Shown piece after piece: positions 17,759 through 27,146 of a stretch of 35,301 nt of DNA. Source of the stretch: Candidatus Cloacimonadota bacterium (GTDB lineage: Bacteria > Cloacimonadota > Cloacimonadia > Cloacimonadales > TCS61); the NCBI GenBank assembly GCA_027064945.1, contig JAMOPB010000418.1, positions 1-35,301 on the forward strand, in the 5' to 3' direction. Positions within the stretch are counted from its first letter, which is position 1, and each line of letters begins with the position of its first letter. A program made the translations under genes and the position numbers. Below the pieces are notes generated by a model. It made no database searches. It was not told where the DNA came from and saw only the letters and a list, made by a program, of their open reading frames with translations.

Positions 17759-20110
17759 ATGAAAACTTTAATTATGTCATTTTTACTCTGCTCAATTACT
17801 TTTGCTTTTGCAGTAAATCTTTCCGTCGAATTACCGGAAGTTTATGAAAATAACTCCGAACTGATTTTACGAGTGGATGAAGGATTTAATGATATAGAAA
17901 AAGCAACTTTATATTTCAGAGCAGATGATGAAGAAAGCTATATTTCATTGGATATGCAAAAAGGATTAGTTTCAGAACCAATATACACTGTTTCAATTCC
18001 GTCAAATTACTCATTTGATTCTGCAGTTGAATTGTATTTTGAAGCATTAACAGAAAATGGACAGAAAATTACATATCCACAAATAAATCCTCAATTAAAT
18101 CCGCTTAGATTAATAGTGGCAAATTCTGATACAATCTCTGAGAGTATTATTTTGCTTTCACCGGATGTGAATTTTCCAATCAACGCTGAAGAATTGATTA
18201 TTGCATTTTCCTATTTTTCTATTCAAAACGATATTAAAGCTAATTCAATAAAAATATTTTTTGATGGGAAAGATTATTCCTCTAAAGCAAAAATAACAAA
18301 AAATATGGCTATATTAAAGCTTCCAACTCCTAAAGCGGGAAAGCATACATTTAAAATGAAAGCAGAATCTGTAATGGGAAATAAGATTAGTTCAAAAGAT
18401 TTTTCCTTTGATCAAAACAAATCTGCAAAAATCATTCCTTTCAATATCGACGGAAGTTTATCTGCTTACGGAAAATACGAATCAAATTCAGAAACAGATA
18501 ATTATAATGATGCAAATATGCGTTTGATTCTAAATGTAAGGAAAAACTGGTTCAGGTTGAAATCAAAAACTTTTCTCACAAGCTTGGAAGATTCTAAGAA
18601 ACAACCTTTAAATAGGTTTAGTTTGGATATTGATGTACCTCATTTTGGAGTTAAAATTGGTGATTTCTCTCCAGATTTCGGTTCATTTGCAATAAATTCT
18701 GTAAATGTAAGAGGTGTTTTTTCTGAATTAAATTTTAAACTTTTCCGATTACAAGCACTGTATGGAGATAGCAAAAGAGCTATTCCCGGTAAACTTTATA
18801 CCACAAATAATTCCGAGACGGTGAATGGTGATTTATATGTAAATAATGATATAGCTTTTGCCAGGGAAACTACCGGAATTAAGATGGAGTTTGGTCACGA
18901 AAGATATTTTAATTATGGCTTGAGTTTTGTTAAAAATAAAGATAGAGTTTCCTCTTTGGATGAGGAGCAATATTTTGCACCGGATTCTACACTTTTGGTT
19001 CGTCCGAAAGATAATATTGTCATTGCAACAGATACAAGATTTGCTTTCAAAGACCAACGCATTGTTTTTGGTGCTGAAGCTGCAATGAGCTTGTATAATT
19101 CCAATATAATAGATGGTGCAATTTCTCAAGATTCTCTGGAAACTTTGGTAGGACAAGAAATTCCTATTGATCCTGAAGATTTGGAAGGTTTCTTTGTGGT
19201 AAATTCGAATATTGAACCTTTTGAACCGGGATTATCCAATCTATCCTACAAAGCATATATGAGAGTTTTCCTCTTAAGAAATTTGTTTAATATTAGTTAT
19301 TCATATGTTGGAAGTAGTTTTAATAATCTTTCAGTAGGGTATTTGGCAAAGGATTTGGCTACAATTTCAATTAGTGATAATATCGCATTATTCAACAATC
19401 GTTTTCTTTTGAATATTTCTTATAATATGAACAACAATAATCTATCGGATGATAAAGAATTTACTACAAACAACAATACTTTTTATGCTCAAGTTTATGT
19501 TCGCCCCACAAATGATTCTTTTTTTAATTTTAGTTATAATATCAATAATACCGATAATAGTTCTGATACATTTGAGACCAGAACATCGGTTTATTCAATA
19601 GGAATGGGCTATAATGTGAAACAGATAGATTATGCACCAACAAAGTTTAGTGTAAATTTCTCAAATTCTGTAAACGAAGATTTATTGGGGAATACTTACG
19701 ATTTTCAGAAAAATGTGATTACAATTTCTGCCAATAGTAAATATCGAGATTTTCCGCTAAAATCTAAAATTGGTTATTCTGTAGCATTGGATGAAAACAA
19801 GCGAGTTTCTTTTGATGATTCATATTGTGAAATTGAAGAGTTGGATGATAGTAGCTATCATTCTGTTTTTGTTAATACAAGTTATTTGTTTAATGAGAAA
19901 ATTGAACCGATTGCAAAATTTAGATTCTCAGTTTCATCAGGAGATTTTGAATATTCTTCTCAAAATGTAAATATTGGCACAAAATATAAATTTGATAGGA
20001 AAACGGATTTATATGCCGGATTAGGCTTTGCGAATTATAATTATCCTAATTTGGATGAGAATGATAATAGCGAATTAGAGCTTTCAATTAACTTAAAAAG
20101 AAGATTCTAA
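17759..20110 (+). CDS. Putative outer-membrane beta-barrel protein (783 aa)
   Basis: Signal peptide; N-terminal beta-sandwich-like region; long C-terminal stretch of alternating aromatic/hydrophobic strands ending in Phe (NLKRRF). Confidence 0.65.
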   Translation: MKTLIMSFLLCSITFAFAVNLSVELPEVYENNSELILRVDEGFNDIEKATLYFRADDEESYISLDMQKGLVSEPIYTVSIPSNYSFDSAVELYFEALTENGQKITYPQINPQLNPLRLIVANSDTISESIILLSPDVNFPINAEELIIAFSYFSIQNDIKANSIKIFFDGKDYSSKAKITKNMAILKLPTPKAGKHTFKMKAESVMGNKISSKDFSFDQNKSAKIIPFNIDGSLSAYGKYESNSETDNYNDANMRLILNVRKNWFRLKSKTFLTSLEDSKKQPLNRFSLDIDVPHFGVKIGDFSPDFGSFAINSVNVRGVFSELNFKLFRLQALYGDSKRAIPGKLYTTNNSETVNGDLYVNNDIAFARETTGIKMEFGHERYFNYGLSFVKNKDRVSSLDEEQYFAPDSTLLVRPKDNIVIATDTRFAFKDQRIVFGAEAAMSLYNSNIIDGAISQDSLETLVGQEIPIDPEDLEGFFVVNSNIEPFEPGLSNLSYKAYMRVFLLRNLFNISYSYVGSSFNNLSVGYLAKDLATISISDNIALFNNRFLLNISYNMNNNNLSDDKEFTTNNNTFYAQVYVRPTNDSFFNFSYNINNTDNSSDTFETRTSVYSIGMGYNVKQIDYAPTKFSVNFSNSVNEDLLGNTYDFQKNVITISANSKYRDFPLKSKIGYSVALDENKRVSFDDSYCEIEELDDSSYHSVFVNTSYLFNEKIEPIAKFRFSVSSGDFEYSSQNVNIGTKYKFDRKTDLYAGLGFANYNYPNLDENDNSELELSINLKRRF

Positions 20111-20128
20111 CCTAAAAAAAACGTACTT

Positions 20129-20171
20129 ATAGGAAGGGCGAAATTTGGTCCTTCCTATTTAGTATTAGGAA
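20129..20171 (+). promoter_or_regulatory. Intercistronic hairpin overlapping a possible SD-sequestering alternative helix
   Basis: ATAGGAAGG (20129-20137) pairs with CCTTCCTAT (20150-20158); TTCCTA (20152-20157) is also complementary to TAGGAA (20166-20171) just upstream of ATG 20179. Confidence 0.4.
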
Positions 20172-20178
20172 AAAATAA

Positions 20179-22041
20179 ATGAAAAGAATTAAATACTTTA
20201 TACCTGCAATCATTTTTGTTATTTTACAGTTGATTTTTGTTAGTAATTATTGGACAGGTCTGGAATTAAAAGCCAAAGATTTGCTTTTTCAGATTCGGGG
20301 AGAAATAAAAACTTCAGGCAATGTTGTAATTGTAAATATTGGCGATGACACTTTTAATTCACTGGGAATTCAATGGCCTTTTCCAAGGGAATATCATGCA
20401 CGAGTAATAGATAATCTTGAGCGAGCAGGTGCTGCAAAAATTATTTTTGATATAGAATTTGTTGAAGAATCAAATGCAAAATCAGATTCTATCTTAGCAT
20501 CCACAATAGCCAAATATGATAATATCACTTTAGCCGGAAAAGTAATAACTCAGATTACGGGAAAAACAAAAAAAACTCAAGTTTTAGCACCAATATCTAG
20601 TTTGCTTAGAGCAAATGCAAACTGGGGAACGGTAAACATCTCAGCTGATAACGATGGTTTTGTTAGGGAATATGAATTATTTCAAAAGATTGGGAAAACA
20701 AATAAATATTCTTTAGGAGCAATTGCAGTAGCTAGTTTCAAAAATAGAGATAACTACTTGGAAGATATTATTAATGGAGAAAAATATCTACAAATTTCCG
20801 ATTATCTAATTCCTAAAAAAAGAAACAAGACAGCGCTGATAAATTATTACGGACCAGCTAGAACATTTCCTTACTACGAATATGCGGATGTTTTAGATTC
20901 AGAGGATTTTGATATACCTTTTTTAGATTTAGATTCTTTTAATGATTTAATGAATAAAGGAGTTTTTAAAGATAAAATCGTTATAGTTGGTGTCTCTGCC
21001 GTCGAATTTCACGATTCACATCCCACTCCTTTCTTTTCAGAAAATAGAGCACTAACTCCCGGAGTAGAAATTCATGCTACTTTTATAGATAACGTTTTAA
21101 TGAGAGAACACTTATCGGAATTTCCTTATATCAAGTTAATATTTATTTTTCTATTTCTAACTTTTATTCTCTTTTTGATTAACATAAATATCAGACCAAC
21201 AATCTCAATTATTTATAATTCATTATTATTTTTTTCTTACTTTGGCGTTGTGTTTTATTTATTTAATACGGAGAATATGTTATTGCCGGTTTTGGAAATT
21301 CCCGCAACAATTATAGTAGTGTATGTTATAGGATTAGTTTTCCAATATATTAAATCTACTAAAGAGAAATTTTTTATAAAAAAAGCTTTCGGTAGATATA
21401 TTGCACCATCTTTGGTGGAAGAATTGATAAAAGATCCCAAAAAATTAGAATATGGTGGAAGCCTTAAAAATATTTCTGTATTATATTCTGATATTGTATC
21501 TTTCACATCCTATACCGAAACGCATTCACCTAAAGAAACAGTAGAATTGTTGCGAGAATATCTTACTGCAATGGTAGAAGTTGTTAAAGATAATAAAGGA
21601 ACATTAGATAAATTTGTGGGTGATGAAATTGTAGCCCTTTTCGGAGCTCCGGTAGAATTGGAAGATCATGCATATTGGGCGGCAAAAACTGCTTTGGAAA
21701 TGCGTTATAAGATGCAAGAATTACAAGAAAAATGGAAAAAAAATAATCGAGATCCATTCGAAATAGGAATTGGCATAAACTCCGGAGAAGTAACTGTGGG
21801 AAACCTTGGCTCTGAACAAATCTTTGATTACACTGCTATCGGAGATAATATGAATGCCGGAGCTAGAATTGAAGCTTTAACAAGAAATTATAAAACGGAG
21901 AATAATATTTTAATTAGCGAAAGTACCAAAATTCTGATTGAAGATAAATTTGAAGTGGAATATGTAGATGATGCAATGGTAAAAGGTAAGAGTAAGCCGA
22001 TAAAAGTTTATCAATTGCTTGCCATGAAAACACCAAACTAA
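20179..22041 (+). CDS. CHASE2-domain class III adenylyl cyclase
   Basis: CHASE2-like N-terminus (LELKAKDLLFQIRGE...VIVNIGDDTF...WPFPREYHARVIDNLERAGAAKIIFDIEF), TM helices, then a class III cyclase domain (LYSDIVSFT, DKFVGDEIVALFGAP, DYTAIGDNMNAGARIEALT). Confidence 0.92.
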   Translation: MKRIKYFIPAIIFVILQLIFVSNYWTGLELKAKDLLFQIRGEIKTSGNVVIVNIGDDTFNSLGIQWPFPREYHARVIDNLERAGAAKIIFDIEFVEESNAKSDSILASTIAKYDNITLAGKVITQITGKTKKTQVLAPISSLLRANANWGTVNISADNDGFVREYELFQKIGKTNKYSLGAIAVASFKNRDNYLEDIINGEKYLQISDYLIPKKRNKTALINYYGPARTFPYYEYADVLDSEDFDIPFLDLDSFNDLMNKGVFKDKIVIVGVSAVEFHDSHPTPFFSENRALTPGVEIHATFIDNVLMREHLSEFPYIKLIFIFLFLTFILFLININIRPTISIIYNSLLFFSYFGVVFYLFNTENMLLPVLEIPATIIVVYVIGLVFQYIKSTKEKFFIKKAFGRYIAPSLVEELIKDPKKLEYGGSLKNISVLYSDIVSFTSYTETHSPKETVELLREYLTAMVEVVKDNKGTLDKFVGDEIVALFGAPVELEDHAYWAAKTALEMRYKMQELQEKWKKNNRDPFEIGIGINSGEVTVGNLGSEQIFDYTAIGDNMNAGARIEALTRNYKTENNILISESTKILIEDKFEVEYVDDAMVKGKSKPIKVYQLLAMKTPN

Positions 22042-22069
22042 GAAAAGGTATTTTAAAAAAAATGGATTA

Positions 22070-22588
22070 GTGATGAAAAAAATTGTTTTAATTATTTTGT
22101 TTTTAACAAGCATATTTCTATGGGGTCAAGATAGATTTGTTTTGGCCGGAGGATATGGCACGGCGGATGTAGATTCTTTTGAGCACGAAATATATACTTT
22201 TCGCTTAGCAGGTAAAAATCAATCTACCTTTATTGGAATTGATTATGATTTACTTATATATGAAGATGATTTTATTGAATCAGAATATTCGGAAAAATTA
22301 ACAAACAGCAACATTCATGAAATCAGTTTCTTATTTGGAAAATCAATGCCATTTGGCAGATATTCTAGTGTGAATTTTAATGGTGGGATATCAGTTATTA
22401 GGAAACTTGAGAAATTTGAACAATCAAATTTACCGGAAAAAAAAAGAAAAGATTTTGGATTTCCAATTGATGCAACAATAGATATTGGTATTTTAAAAAA
22501 CTTGGGAGTAAGTTTCAGAGCTAAGAAAAGTTACAATGATATTGCACCATATTTTGGATATTCTGCAATGTTGCAATTCATTTTTTAA
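22070..22588 (+). CDS. Small putative outer-membrane beta-barrel protein, function unknown
   Basis: Signal peptide (KKIVLIILFLTSIFLWG); alternating beta-strand pattern; C-terminal LQFIF ending in Phe. Confidence 0.5.
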   Translation: MMKKIVLIILFLTSIFLWGQDRFVLAGGYGTADVDSFEHEIYTFRLAGKNQSTFIGIDYDLLIYEDDFIESEYSEKLTNSNIHEISFLFGKSMPFGRYSSVNFNGGISVIRKLEKFEQSNLPEKKRKDFGFPIDATIDIGILKNLGVSFRAKKSYNDIAPYFGYSAMLQFIF

Positions 22589-22816
22589 ACTAAATTATTA
22601 CAAAAGGTAAATGATTTCAATAATAAAATAAAAGATGTAAGATGTTCTTATAAATAAATTTAGATAGGGCGATAAGCAAATGATAGCAATGGAAGAATGC
22701 TTGTAACTACTTGTTTTATAATGAGATAGCTTGTGATGGTTGAGCGATTATTTAAGATTCAAAATTTGTAAAATTCATCAAAACCCTTTTATGAAGCGAC
22801 TTTACAGTTTTTTTTA

Positions 22817-22845
22817 TTGACAGGATTTTAACTCATACATAAATT
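22817..22845 (+). promoter_or_regulatory. Candidate sigma70-type promoter for the HU gene
   Basis: TTGACA (22817-22822), 17-nt spacer, TAAATT (22840-22845); AGGAGG-type SD and ATG 22889 downstream. Confidence 0.5.
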
Positions 22846-22888
22846 CCGATTGTTTTGATGCACATGAAAAAAAAATAGGAGGAAATTC

Positions 22889-23161
22889 ATGAACAGACAA
22901 GATTTAATTAGTAAAATTGCCCAAGATGCAGACATTACTAAAAAGGCTGCTAATTTAGCGCTAACTTCCATTATCGAAGGTATTACAACTTCACTTGAAA
23001 AAGGAGACAAAGTTTCTTTAGTAGGTTTTGGAACTTTCAAAGTTACAGAGAGAAAAGAACGTACCGGTGTAAATCCTCGTTCAAAAACAAAAATTATAAT
23101 TCCTGCAAGAAAAGTTCCTGTTTTCAAAGCTGGTAAGAAATTGAAAGAAGCAGTTAAATAA
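22889..23161 (+). CDS. hup: HU-family DNA-binding protein
   Basis: MNRQDLISKIAQDADITKKAANLAL..VSLVGFGTFKVTERKERTGVNPRSKTKIIIPARKVPVFKAGKKLKEAV is a full HU pattern. Confidence 0.96.
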   Translation: MNRQDLISKIAQDADITKKAANLALTSIIEGITTSLEKGDKVSLVGFGTFKVTERKERTGVNPRSKTKIIIPARKVPVFKAGKKLKEAVK

Positions 23162-23176
23162 TTTATATTTAGCTTG

Positions 23177-23214
23177 TTAAGAAGCAAGGGTTATTTTGCT
23201 CTTGCTTCTTTTTA
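23177..23214 (+). terminator. Rho-independent terminator after the HU gene
   Basis: AAGAAGCAAG (23179-23188) pairs perfectly with CTTGCTTCTT (23201-23210), followed by a T-rich tail. Confidence 0.85.
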
Positions 23215-23248
23215 TTAAATTAATTAGAGACATTAAGGATATTGGATT

Positions 23249-24379
23249 ATGAAATTTTCGATTGAGAAAAAAGACTTACAAGTTAATATTCAGCATTTAT
23301 ATAATATTGTTCCAAACAAGAACACAATGCCAATATTGACTAATTATCTAATTGAAGCAGATGAACAATCTGGCAAAATGAGATTTACTGCAACAGATTT
23401 AGAAATTACTGTTGTTGTAGAGTTTGAAGCAAATATATCAGAATCAGGTAAAATTGCTGTATCTGCTAGAAATTTTAATGAGATTATTAATTCGTTACCT
23501 GGTTCAATTATTCATTTTATGGTTGATGAAGAGATATTAAAAATTCATTGTGAGAAATCTAGGTTTAATCTTCTTTGCGCCGAGAGTAGTCAATTCCCAT
23601 TAATTCCTCAACGTGACTTGTCCAATGCTTTGGAAATAGATGCAAAGTTGTTTAAAAAGATGGTGGAAAATACATCGTTTGCTGTTTCAACAGAAACAAA
23701 CAGACCAATTTTCACAGGTATTTTGTGGAAATTGTTTCCTGAAGAGCAATTGATGGTTGCTACCGATGGTAAAAAAATTGCTGAATTTACCTACAAAAAA
23801 AATATTAATCTTCAGCAAGAAATTGAACAAATTATTCCAACAAAAGGTTTATTATTTTTAGACAAAGTTATAAATGATGATATCGATGAAGTTGCAGTGA
23901 TCTTAGAATCTAACAGAGTGATGTTTGCTTATGGGAATTATACAATATTTAGTCATATTATTGATGGCAAATTTCCCGATTATACTAAAGCAATTCCGTT
24001 GAATAATAACAATATTTTAAAGATAAGAAAATCAATATTGAAAGATGCAGTTAAGCGCGTTTCATTGCTCGCTTCTGAAGATACTTTTAAAGTTAAGTTA
24101 GATTTAACTGAAAACGTTTTATCTGTTGATTCTGCCAATAGAGAAGAAGGTGATGCTTCAGAAAAAATTGAAGATTTTAGCTATACGGGTGAACCTTTAG
24201 TTATTGCATTCAATTATAGATATCTTAGCCAAATATTGAATGTAATTGAAACTGACCAGGTAGAAATTAGAATGGGTAAATCAAATGAGCCTGTACTATT
24301 TTTTAATGTACCTGCAGAAACCGAAGATGGCGAAAGTGGTTTAGCCAGATTCTTATTGATGCCTTTACGGTTAAAATAA
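23249..24379 (+). CDS. dnaN: DNA polymerase III beta subunit (sliding clamp)
   Basis: Start MKFSIEKKDLQ..; three-domain clamp length; conserved C-terminal FLLMPLRL. Confidence 0.93.
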   Translation: MKFSIEKKDLQVNIQHLYNIVPNKNTMPILTNYLIEADEQSGKMRFTATDLEITVVVEFEANISESGKIAVSARNFNEIINSLPGSIIHFMVDEEILKIHCEKSRFNLLCAESSQFPLIPQRDLSNALEIDAKLFKKMVENTSFAVSTETNRPIFTGILWKLFPEEQLMVATDGKKIAEFTYKKNINLQQEIEQIIPTKGLLFLDKVINDDIDEVAVILESNRVMFAYGNYTIFSHIIDGKFPDYTKAIPLNNNNILKIRKSILKDAVKRVSLLASEDTFKVKLDLTENVLSVDSANREEGDASEKIEDFSYTGEPLVIAFNYRYLSQILNVIETDQVEIRMGKSNEPVLFFNVPAETEDGESGLARFLLMPLRLK

Positions 24380-25456
24380 TTGAGAGTTAAACATTTATCA
24401 ATACAGAATTTTCGGAACATATTAAAGTTCAATAAAAAATTTGAACCTGCCGGTGCTATTATATTTGGAAAAAATGGTACCGGCAAAACTAATTTGTTAG
24501 AAGCAATTAGTTATTGTGCTTTTGGAAAATCTATAAGGTCTGCTTCTGATAGTGATCTTGTAAGTTTTTCAAAAGCATTTTTTCGTTTGGAATCTACTTT
24601 CGAAATTCAAGGAAATAAGATCGAAATCGATGCAGCATTTGATAATAAAAGAAAACTTATAAAACTAGATGATTGCAAGATTGATAAAATTAGTGAGTTG
24701 TATAAATATGCCAAAGTAGTTTATTTTTCACCGGAAGATATTGAACTGGTTAGTGGTGGTCCTTCATACAGACGGAAATTCATTGATTTAGCAATTTCTC
24801 AAACTTCCTATAAGTATTTGGATAGTCTAAGAACTTATAATCGAATTTTAAAACAAAGAAATGCACTTTTGAAAACTGATTTTTCCTTCAAAGAAAAAAA
24901 AATTTGGGATGAGCGTTTAGCAAAAGTAGCAGGAGAAATAATTGAAGATAGATTGGAATATCTAGAAGCATTTATCCCTCAACTTTGTGATAAATATTTT
25001 TTTGTTAGCGGAAAGGAAGAATCGCTTTCAATTGAGTATAAATTTAGTTTCCCAAGAAATGAGTTATTAGATTTTTCCCAAAATATTAAAGAGCATTTGG
25101 AAGAAATAGAAAATAATGAAATCAGAATGCAAAGAACTTTAGTTGGACCGCATCTGGACGATATTGAATTTTCGATAAAAGGGAAACCGGCTAGAAATTT
25201 TGGATCTCAAGGTCAAAAAAGGTCTTTGGCGATAACAGCTAGGTTAGTACAAGCATACATTATTAGAAAAAAAAATAATGATGCACCAATATTGATATTT
25301 GATGATGTGCTGGCAGACCTTGATAGAGTAAGAGCTCAAAAAATTATGGATGTTTTGGAAGATGATCATCAAATATTTATTGCAACACCAAATTTAGGAC
25401 TGTATGAAGATTTTGGATTGGAAACTATTAATCTGGAGAAATTGTTGAATGATTAG
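24380..25456 (+). CDS. recF: DNA replication/repair protein RecF
   Basis: VKHLSIQNFRN, Walker A GKNGTGKTNLLEAISYCAFGKSIR, SQGQKRSLAITARLVQA, LIFDDVLADLD. TTG start immediately after the dnaN stop. Confidence 0.94.
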   Translation: MRVKHLSIQNFRNILKFNKKFEPAGAIIFGKNGTGKTNLLEAISYCAFGKSIRSASDSDLVSFSKAFFRLESTFEIQGNKIEIDAAFDNKRKLIKLDDCKIDKISELYKYAKVVYFSPEDIELVSGGPSYRRKFIDLAISQTSYKYLDSLRTYNRILKQRNALLKTDFSFKEKKIWDERLAKVAGEIIEDRLEYLEAFIPQLCDKYFFVSGKEESLSIEYKFSFPRNELLDFSQNIKEHLEEIENNEIRMQRTLVGPHLDDIEFSIKGKPARNFGSQGQKRSLAITARLVQAYIIRKKNNDAPILIFDDVLADLDRVRAQKIMDVLEDDHQIFIATPNLGLYEDFGLETINLEKLLND

Positions 25457-26681
25457 CAAAAAAAGTGTTTTTGGTTGGTTGATGTATGATTTTGCCAATT
25501 CTGCCTTTACAACTGTAATTGTAACAGTTGTCTATAGCGTTTATTTTAGAAATGTTGTAGTCAATGATGGCGAATTAGGTACAGCATTATGGGGAAGGGC
25601 TGTAAGTATTTCGATGTTGCTTGTAGCAATAAGTGCTCCCATTTTAGGTGCTGTTGCAGATTATTCTCGTTCCAAAAAGAAATTTCTTTTTATTAATTGC
25701 TATCTGACAGTAATTTTCACAGCACTCTTATATTTCGTAAAAGCCGGTGATATAAAAACAGGAATGATCTTTTTTATTGTCGCAAATTATGGATTCAATA
25801 GCGGGAATGTTTTTTATAATGCACTGTTACCAGCAGTAACCACAAGAGAAAATATGGGAAAAATTTCCGGTTTAGGCTGGGGATTCGGTTATATTGGCGG
25901 TTTGCTTTCTTTGATAATAGTGTTGCCTTTTGTACATAATCATCAAACTCGTCTGGTGTTCCCATTAGTAGCACTGTTTTTTGGATTATTTGCTATATTT
26001 ACTTTTGTTTTGTTAAGAGAAGTTCATAAACCTTCAAAGCGTACAAATTATTTTAAAACAGCTTATCGTAGAATTATGCATACTGCTAGGAATATAAAAG
26101 ATTTTAAAGAATTGCTGAAATTTATTCTTAGTTATCTGATCTATAATGACGGAATAATCGTTGTAATTAGTTTTGGGGCTATTTACGGTTCAACACGATT
26201 TGGTATGACACAAAAAGAACTAATCATATATTTTATAATAGCAAATATCACTTCCATAATCGGTTCATTTAGTTTTGGATTTATTACAGATAAAATCGGT
26301 GCAAAAAAAACAATAAGTATTACTCTGTTTATCTGGATGGCAGTTGTTTTAGCAGCTTTTTTCAGTAAAACAATTACTCATTATTATTATGTAGGTGTGC
26401 TAGCCGGAATAGCTATCGGAGCAAGTCAATCCTCTAGTAGAACAATGTTGGCTTTACTTACTCCTGAAGCCAAAATGGGAGAGTTCTTCGGATTTTATTC
26501 TGTAACGGGGAAAATGGCTTCTGTACTTGGTCCTTTGATTTATGGCGAAGTTGCAAGAATTACAGGTGATCAAAAGTGGGCTATATTATCCGTGTTAATA
26601 TTTTTTATAGTAGGATTGCTTTTGCTAAATACTGTTGATGAAGCTAAAGGACGAAAAACAGCGGAAGCCTGGATTGAATAG
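25449..26681 (+). CDS. MFS transporter, UMF1/Atg22-like family
   Basis: WLMYDFANSAFTTVIVTVVYSVYF is typical of the UMF1/Atg22-like MFS family; 12-TM-like hydrophobicity. Confidence 0.85.
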   Translation: MISKKSVFGWLMYDFANSAFTTVIVTVVYSVYFRNVVVNDGELGTALWGRAVSISMLLVAISAPILGAVADYSRSKKKFLFINCYLTVIFTALLYFVKAGDIKTGMIFFIVANYGFNSGNVFYNALLPAVTTRENMGKISGLGWGFGYIGGLLSLIIVLPFVHNHQTRLVFPLVALFFGLFAIFTFVLLREVHKPSKRTNYFKTAYRRIMHTARNIKDFKELLKFILSYLIYNDGIIVVISFGAIYGSTRFGMTQKELIIYFIIANITSIIGSFSFGFITDKIGAKKTISITLFIWMAVVLAAFFSKTITHYYYVGVLAGIAIGASQSSSRTMLALLTPEAKMGEFFGFYSVTGKMASVLGPLIYGEVARITGDQKWAILSVLIFFIVGLLLLNTVDEAKGRKTAEAWIE

Positions 26682-26783
26682 TTGTTAATTCTAAAAGTAA
26701 TTTAAAGCAAATCTATAATTTAAGTTTACAATTTACTTATTGGAAAAATTTTGGTTAAAACAAATTAAACGAGGTATTTAAAA

Positions 26784-27146
26784 ATGCAAAGATTAATGCT
26801 TTTATCAAAAATTCATAGAGCTACAGTTACAGAAAGAGATTTGAATTATGTAGGTAGTATTACAATAGATAAAAATCTTATCGAAGCATGTGGAATGTAT
26901 GTAAATGAAAAAGTTGATATTTATAATATCAGTAATGGTAATAGATTTTCTACCTATGTAATTGAAGGTGAAGCAGGCTCGGGAATAATCGGAGTCAATG
27001 GTGCAGCAGCACGTATGGTTAGTTTGGGAGACAAGGTAATTATATGTAATTATGGTAGAATGACAGAAGAAGAGATTGCTAAGCATGAGCCAACTGTGAT
27101 TGTAGTAGAAGATGATGAGAATTTGGAGTTCCATAAACATGTCTAA
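26784..27146 (+). CDS. panD: Aspartate 1-decarboxylase precursor
   Basis: MLLSKIHRATVTERDLNYVGSITID contains the Gly-Ser self-cleavage site; NGAAARMVSLGDKVIICNYG. Confidence 0.95.
   Translation: MQRLMLLSKIHRATVTERDLNYVGSITIDKNLIEACGMYVNEKVDIYNISNGNRFSTYVIEGEAGSGIIGVNGAAARMVSLGDKVIICNYGRMTEEEIAKHEPTVIVVEDDENLEFHKHV

Noticed and set aside
18833-19156. Minus-strand ORFs within the beta-barrel gene (18833-19156, 18913-19104)
   Set aside because: Overlapping each other in different frames and antisense to a continuous 783-aa ORF; no independent support.
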